Shown here piece by piece: positions 16,662 to 16,854 of a stretch of DNA of 16,854 nucleotides (the first letter of the stretch is position 1; each line of letters begins with the position of its first letter). The stretch is from NCBI GenBank assembly GCA_012064415.1, contig SSNU01000288.1, forward strand, positions 6,769 to 23,622. The letters are read 5' to 3'. The DNA comes from Gyrodactylus bullatarudis (lineage: Eukaryota; Platyhelminthes; Monogenea; Gyrodactylidea; Gyrodactylidae). The position numbers and the translations under genes were made by a program. The notes beneath the pieces are model-generated. The model was not told the DNA's origin, ran no database searches, and was given only the letters and a program-made list of their open reading frames with translations.

Positions 16662-16854
16662 AGATATATTTAGAACTATATGCGCATTTCTCAAAGGATC
16701 ATCAGTGGTCTCTCTTTGAAAATGATTAAAGTTAAAGTTTGAATGAAAAATAATAATTTACAAATTTTGAAAGGAATAGTAAAAGTTAAAGAATATTAGA
16801 GTCATGAATGGAATTAGAATGTAATGTAAGCTGAAAAAACACCAAAAACTCTTC
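16662..16854 (+). repeat. Tandem repeat unit segment, second copy
   Basis: Direct diverged copy of 16133-16300, cut off by the window end. See the first copy for the shared blocks. Confidence 0.8.

Noticed and set aside
1..16854. CRISPR array, bacterial operon or tRNA gene
   Set aside because: No regularly spaced direct repeats, ribosome-binding-site-linked genes or cloverleaf sequence were seen, and the content is eukaryotic.

Overview
The window is A+T-rich DNA from a eukaryote, probably an arthropod or another invertebrate metazoan. It holds no operons, rRNA or tRNA genes. It does hold short GT-AG introns, polyadenylation-type signals and coding pieces that read as DNA-transposon proteins. 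All family names below come from motif recognition by eye; no search was run. The species cannot be fixed from the sequence.

Layout, left to right. Positions 1-2137 are a transposon-like unit with perfect 88-bp terminal inverted repeats (TIRs) around a broken gene of an uncharacterised, repetitive arthropod protein family. Positions 2578-4403 are a complete hAT element: an 8-bp target duplication, short TIRs and an uninterrupted 446-codon transposase on the minus strand. Positions 4761-6317 hold three pogo/Tigger (CENP-B-like) remnants in mixed orientation. Positions 6760-6936 hold a short zinc-finger relic resembling the N-terminus of the intact hAT protein. Positions 7330-7572 hold a Merlin/ISXO2-like fragment. 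Positions 8190-9169 hold a decayed Tc1-like DD34E transposase on the minus strand.

Positions 9301-10558 are a second TIR unit, with perfect 164-bp arms. It carries only the C-terminal part of a Ginger/KRBA2-type integrase protein. Positions 10807-13621 are a two-exon gene, with an intron of about 1 kb, from another uncharacterised arthropod repeat family; it has one frameshift at a T run and a cut 3' end. Positions 13651-15110 are a decayed BED-finger hAT transposase on the minus strand. Positions 15352-15921 are a rearranged piggyBac fragment. Positions 16133-16854 are a tandem repeat with a period of about 530 bp, containing a possible exon of an unrecognised minus-strand gene that continues past the window.

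The genes do not form a pathway. The region is a graveyard and nest of unrelated DNA transposons, in which only the hAT at 2578-4403 looks potentially active. The most novel items are the two long-TIR units, the tiny introns (26-50 nt) found independently in several transposons, a 40-bp exact inverted sequence pair 7.3 kb apart, and the tandem exon-bearing repeat.
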